Origin: Lewinella sp050633125
GTDB taxonomy: Bacteria > Bacteroidota > Bacteroidia > Chitinophagales > Saprospiraceae
Length of the DNA stretch: 64,000 nucleotides
Reading direction: 5' to 3'
Assembly (NCBI RefSeq): GCF_050633125.1
Contig: NZ_JBOEFX010000100.1
Span: 1 to 64,000, forward strand
Shown: piece by piece, positions 60,594 to 64,000 of the stretch
How positions within the stretch are numbered: the stretch's first letter is position 1
Layout: every line of letters begins with the position of its first letter
Notes under the pieces: generated by a model
What the model saw: the letters and a program-made list of their open reading frames with translations, nothing else
Database searches by the model: none
Told to the model about the DNA's origin: nothing
Translations under genes and position numbers: made by a program

Positions 60594-63500
60594 ATGCAAA
60601 TCGACGATAAAGCGCCTTCTGTTCCAAAAGATGGATGGGAAGGCCTTAAACAGAATTTCGTGGCAGATCTTACTGCCGGGTTTGTGGTGTTTTTATTAGC
60701 CCTCCCTCTCAGTTTGGGTATTGCTAAAGCTTCAGAGTTTCCTCCCGTAATGGGCCTCGTGACGGCAATCATTGGTGGCCTTTTGGCGACATTTTTCACA
60801 GGGTCTAAACTGACCATCAAAGGCCCTGCTGCCGGGTTGATTGTGATTGTTGCAGGGGCGGTCACGGAACTGGGAGGTGGGGTAGAAGGCTGGCATCTAG
60901 CACTGGGCGTGATGGTAGTGGCAGGACTACTACAAGTGCTGTTCGGAGTATTGAAGCTGGGTAAATTTGTAGATTTTTTCCCACTGTCAGCGATTCACGG
61001 TATGTTGGCGGCCATTGGGCTTATCATTATTGCCAAGCAAATACCGGTATTGCTCAATGTTGACCCAGCCCTTATGGCGGGTAAAGGCCCTTTGGCTCTG
61101 TTTGCTGCAATTCCGGAGTTTTTTGCCAATCTTGATCCACAGGTGGCAATCATTGGTGGCGTTAGTTTAGCAATTATGCTGGGTTGGTCACTGGTGAAGC
61201 ATCCTTTGCTTAAACAAATACCAGCACCTTTATTGGTCTTGCTATTTGCCATCCCCGCAGGGATGTACCTCCAGTTGGGTACTACAGCACCAGCTTATAC
61301 CCTGGTGAAAGTAGGTGTATTGACCGATCAGGTAGGCTATAATGTGGATTTTTCCGGTGTTGCTAAATTGGGCATCTTCCTGAAATACGTGGTTATGATC
61401 ACGCTGGTGGGAAGTTTGGAGAGCCTTCTGACTGTAAAAGCGGTTGATCTGCTAGATCCATATAAACGCAAATCAGACCCCAATAAGGATATGATTGCGG
61501 TAGGTATAGCCAACACGCTGGCCGCGTTTGTTGGTGGTATGCCGATGATTTCCGAGGTGGCTCGTAGTTCTGCCAACGTCAAGCAAGGCGCAAAAACGAG
61601 GTGGTCGAATTTTTTCCACGGGGCCTTCTTGTTGTTATTCGCTATGCTGGCTTACCCTCTTTTAGAGCAAATTCCAAATGCGGCACTGGCCGCTATGCTG
61701 ATCACCGTGGGGATTAACCTGGCTCATCCTAAAGAGTTTATCCACACCTATAAAATTGGCACGGAACAACTGGCTATTTTTATCACAACGATCTTTTTTA
61801 CCCTGTTTGAAGACTTGTTGATCGGTATTGCCGCAGGGATGTTGCTGAAGATGGTTATCCATTTATTCCGCGGTGCGTCTTGGCGGTCATTGTTTAAATC
61901 TGATGCTGAAGTAATCATCGAAGACGATGGAATCGTAAGGCTTAGGTTAGGGGAAACAGCCCTCTTTACCAATTACATTAGCCTGAAGAAAGAATTAATG
62001 GCTATTCCTCCTGGAAGAACAGTTTATATTGAAATAGAAGAAACAAAAATTATCGACCACTCGGTGATGGAAAATCTTCATCACTTTGAAGAAGATTACC
62101 ATGCCACAGGCGGAACCGTCCATTTTGTAGGGCTGGAAGCCCTGAGCCCCGTTTCTGATCACCCACTGGCAGCGAGAAAAAGAGTAGGAGTTACTGGTCG
62201 CCGAGAACCTGTAGGTGCGGTAGCAGCAGGAGTGGGAACAGCAGCACCTTTCGATGAAAAACACCTGTTGCACCAACTGAAGCACTACTTGCCTGCACAG
62301 GCGGCATTGAAGGATTTTGTGCATCATAATTCTTTACATGCTTTTCAAGAGAAGGAATTCTTTGAAGGCATCTTCAGTGCTGCAAAGATTTTTGGCATTC
62401 AGGTTACCTTCAATATCGAAGAATATCGGGGGCTTTACCGTCAGGGACGCATCCGGCCGGAAATGCTCGACCGTATCATTGTGAGCCACAAAGGAAGAGA
62501 GAATCTTATCCTTTATCGGCAGAAAATGCTTGAGGAAAAATACGGAAGTGCCTACGCACCACGGATCGGGCGGCTACGGGCACAATGGAAAGAGCAGTAT
62601 AAAATTGATCTTGATAACCTGGTACAGCCATTGCTCTTCCGTATCATTTGCAGCTACTTGGATCAAGGTATTGCATTGTGGCATTTTCCTTTTGAAGACC
62701 AAGGCTTGCTAAATGCTATCCGTACGCTAGAGCAGAACAGCTTTAGTAGTTTCTTAAAGTCTAAGCGGGTAAAAACACTATTGGCTAAGGAGGATCTCCA
62801 ACTTTCGGAATTACTGGATATTGTAGTAGGCGATTCTCGTTATTACGAACAATACCTTTACGATCAGCAATTTGGCCACAAAGGTTGGAGTGGTATTATT
62901 AACGCCATTGAGGATAACCCTCAAACGTTGTTGTACTCAAAATCTGTCAGTCTACAAGATTTCATTCTTTTAGAATTGTTACTGGAAATAGATGCGCTGG
63001 ATCAAAATCTTGGTAGCCGTTGGCAGCCGCTTTGCGCGGAACCGGTTGTCGCTGCGCAAGATTATTTCCGCGAAGTTATCACCGGCGAAGCAGAAGAAAT
63101 TTTGCAGTTTTGGCAGGAGGCCTTTGAGTGGGATTACTATGATGAGGTGCTCAGTGCTGTATCACAATTGGCGGGCACGCCTGCGAAAGTTCAGCCTGCG
63201 AAAAAGAGCTTCCAGGCGATGTTTTGCATCGATGACCGGGAGGATTCTATCCGCCGGCATCTGGAAACGGTAGACCCTCGTTGTGAAACCATAGGTGCTC
63301 CTGGTTTTTACGGAGCGGCTATTTACTTTCAGCCTTACGGCGGAAAATTTTATGAAAAAAACTGCCCGGTAGCCATCACACCCAAGCACCTGATCAAGGA
63401 AATTGAAGTGAGTAAAGGGCACAGCAATGTAGCATTCCACAACAAGGATTCTCACACGTTTTTCCGAGGCTTCATGTATGCCTTGTCGTTAGGGCTTATT

Positions 63501-64000
63501 ACTGGATTCCGGATGCTTGGCGATTTGTTCCGCCCCAAGATGCGTGCGGATATTGCCGATGCTTTTTCTCACATGGATACCAACGGTAAGCTACTGATAG
63601 AGAACACAGACCCTAGTCACCGAGAGAATGGCTTACAGATTGGCTATACTATTGAAGAAATGGCCGATGTGGTACAAGGGCTTCTCCGAGGTATTGGCCT
63701 GACGGAAGATTTTACAGATGTGGTTTATGTTATTGCTCACGGAAGTAGTAGTGCCAATAATCCCCATCACGGAGCACACGATTGTGGTGCCTGTAGTGGG
63801 CGGCCTGGTGCGATCAATGCGCGAGTATTTTCTTTCATGGCTAACCACTCTAAGGTGCGCTTGGTTTTGGAAACGCGGGGAATTCATATCCCTGATACCA
63901 CCCAGTTTGTAGGAGCAATGCACGATACCGCTAGTGATGAAGTAGGGTATTACGATACCGAAATTCTGACACCCGAAAATGCTGCACAACACCAGTTGTT
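60594..64000 (+). CDS. SulP anion transporter - STAS - DabA (DUF2309) fusion protein, 3' end outside window
   Basis: One open frame from the ATG at 60594 runs to the window end (1135 codons, no stop). Residues 1-~430 are a SulP/SLC26 transporter (DLTAGFVVFLLALPLSLGIA, GSKLTIKGPAAGLIVIVAGA, GMPMISEVARSSANVKQGAK). Residues ~440-545 are a STAS-like domain. From ~560 the protein is DabA-like, beginning FDEKHLLHQLKHYLPAQAAL and FVHHNSLHAFQEKEFF. The zinc ligands are C878 and D880 (FCIDDRED), H1049 (AHGSSSANNPHHGAHDCGAC) and C1064. The ligand spacing (171 and 15) agrees with DabA2 of Halothiobacillus (C351, D353, H524, C539; recalled from the literature). DabA with the membrane subunit DabB accumulates inorganic carbon. 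Here a SulP anion carrier seems to replace DabB. Bicarbonate is the likely substrate, but sulfate transport is possible given the neighbouring sulfur genes. Confidence 0.85.
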   Translation, partial: MQIDDKAPSVPKDGWEGLKQNFVADLTAGFVVFLLALPLSLGIAKASEFPPVMGLVTAIIGGLLATFFTGSKLTIKGPAAGLIVIVAGAVTELGGGVEGWHLALGVMVVAGLLQVLFGVLKLGKFVDFFPLSAIHGMLAAIGLIIIAKQIPVLLNVDPALMAGKGPLALFAAIPEFFANLDPQVAIIGGVSLAIMLGWSLVKHPLLKQIPAPLLVLLFAIPAGMYLQLGTTAPAYTLVKVGVLTDQVGYNVDFSGVAKLGIFLKYVVMITLVGSLESLLTVKAVDLLDPYKRKSDPNKDMIAVGIANTLAAFVGGMPMISEVARSSANVKQGAKTRWSNFFHGAFLLLFAMLAYPLLEQIPNAALAAMLITVGINLAHPKEFIHTYKIGTEQLAIFITTIFFTLFEDLLIGIAAGMLLKMVIHLFRGASWRSLFKSDAEVIIEDDGIVRLRLGETALFTNYISLKKELMAIPPGRTVYIEIEETKIIDHSVMENLHHFEEDYHATGGTVHFVGLEALSPVSDHPLAARKRVGVTGRREPVGAVAAGVGTAAPFDEKHLLHQLKHYLPAQAALKDFVHHNSLHAFQEKEFFEGIFSAAKIFGIQVTFNIEEYRGLYRQGRIRPEMLDRIIVSHKGRENLILYRQKMLEEKYGSAYAPRIGRLRAQWKEQYKIDLDNLVQPLLFRIICSYLDQGIALWHFPFEDQGLLNAIRTLEQNSFSSFLKSKRVKTLLAKEDLQLSELLDIVVGDSRYYEQYLYDQQFGHKGWSGIINAIEDNPQTLLYSKSVSLQDFILLELLLEIDALDQNLGSRWQPLCAEPVVAAQDYFREVITGEAEEILQFWQEAFEWDYYDEVLSAVSQLAGTPAKVQPAKKSFQAMFCIDDREDSIRRHLETVDPRCETIGAPGFYGAAIYFQPYGGKFYEKNCPVAITPKHLIKEIEVSKGHSNVAFHNKDSHTFFRGFMYALSLGLITGFRMLGDLFRPKMRADIADAFSHMDTNGKLLIENTDPSHRENGLQIGYTIEEMADVVQGLLRGIGLTEDFTDVVYVIAHGSSSANNPHHGAHDCGACSGRPGAINARVFSFMANHSKVRLVLETRGIHIPDTTQFVGAMHDTASDEVGYYDTEILTPENAAQHQL

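Noticed and set aside
60443..62327. Minus-strand ORFs opposite the SulP region
   Set aside because: The plus strand is an uninterrupted SulP-STAS-DabA frame with strong family motifs, so these are antisense shadows.

Overview
The window comes from a Bacteroidota chromosome, most likely a marine or aquatic Saprospiria-type organism (Lewinella-like). The evidence is type IX secretion (T9SS) C-terminal sorting domains on several large secreted proteins, an ECF sigma / FecR / TonB-receptor operon, TAnnTTTG promoter boxes, a Rho factor with a huge charged N-terminal insertion, and a short Q-loop cytochrome bd oxidase. Genus is inference; no rRNA or tRNA gene was seen. The window is one scaffold with a 16-N gap at 4948-4963.

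Layout. 1-5.5 kb: three T9SS cargo proteins (the first cut by the window edge) around a GH20 hexosaminidase lipoprotein. 6-17.5 kb: housekeeping genes: a lone 2-oxo acid dehydrogenase E2, adenosine deaminase, cinA, birA, rsfS, ftsH, an acyl-CoA synthetase, a YqiA-like esterase and hemA, plus two very short membrane-protein ORFs. 17.6-25.4 kb (minus strand): an ECF sigma factor, a FecR anti-sigma and two homologous TonB-dependent receptors without a SusD. 25.7-32.1 kb: a DUF3109 Cys-rich protein, then a small secreted helical protein, citrate synthase, gcvH, a VanZ-like protein and a TonB protein on the plus strand, then a TPR protein. 32.2-37.5 kb: rpmH, frr, a YugP-type metallopeptidase and serS (minus), with rho divergent. 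38-40.3 kb: pxpA-pxpB-pxpC (5-oxoprolinase). 40.7-45.1 kb: a PepSY-type membrane protein, a T9SS subtilase and a DHFR/RibD-like reductase.

45-57 kb looks like a sulfur-oxidation and respiration island. cydAB (bd oxidase) diverges from a persulfide-dioxygenase/rhodanese protein (CstB-like), an FeS-NrfD fusion and a molybdopterin oxidoreductase without a Tat signal. The last two resemble a cytoplasm-facing sulfite:quinone oxidoreductase (Soe type). A soluble rhodanese, a second CstB-like paralogue and a membrane-anchored rhodanese follow. Both CstB-like genes have the same GTGATC-N4-TCAC palindrome upstream, which suggests one CRP/FNR-family regulator. The inferred flow is persulfide to sulfite/thiosulfate, sulfite to sulfate, electrons to quinone and then to bd oxidase.

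56.8-64 kb: a large one-component-style sensor kinase, a small secreted Cys-containing protein, and the most striking gene. This is an in-frame fusion of a SulP anion transporter plus STAS domain to a DabA (DUF2309) zinc protein, running off the right edge. The four DabA zinc ligands are recognisable with the expected spacing. It could be a single-chain inorganic-carbon uptake machine in a heterotroph.
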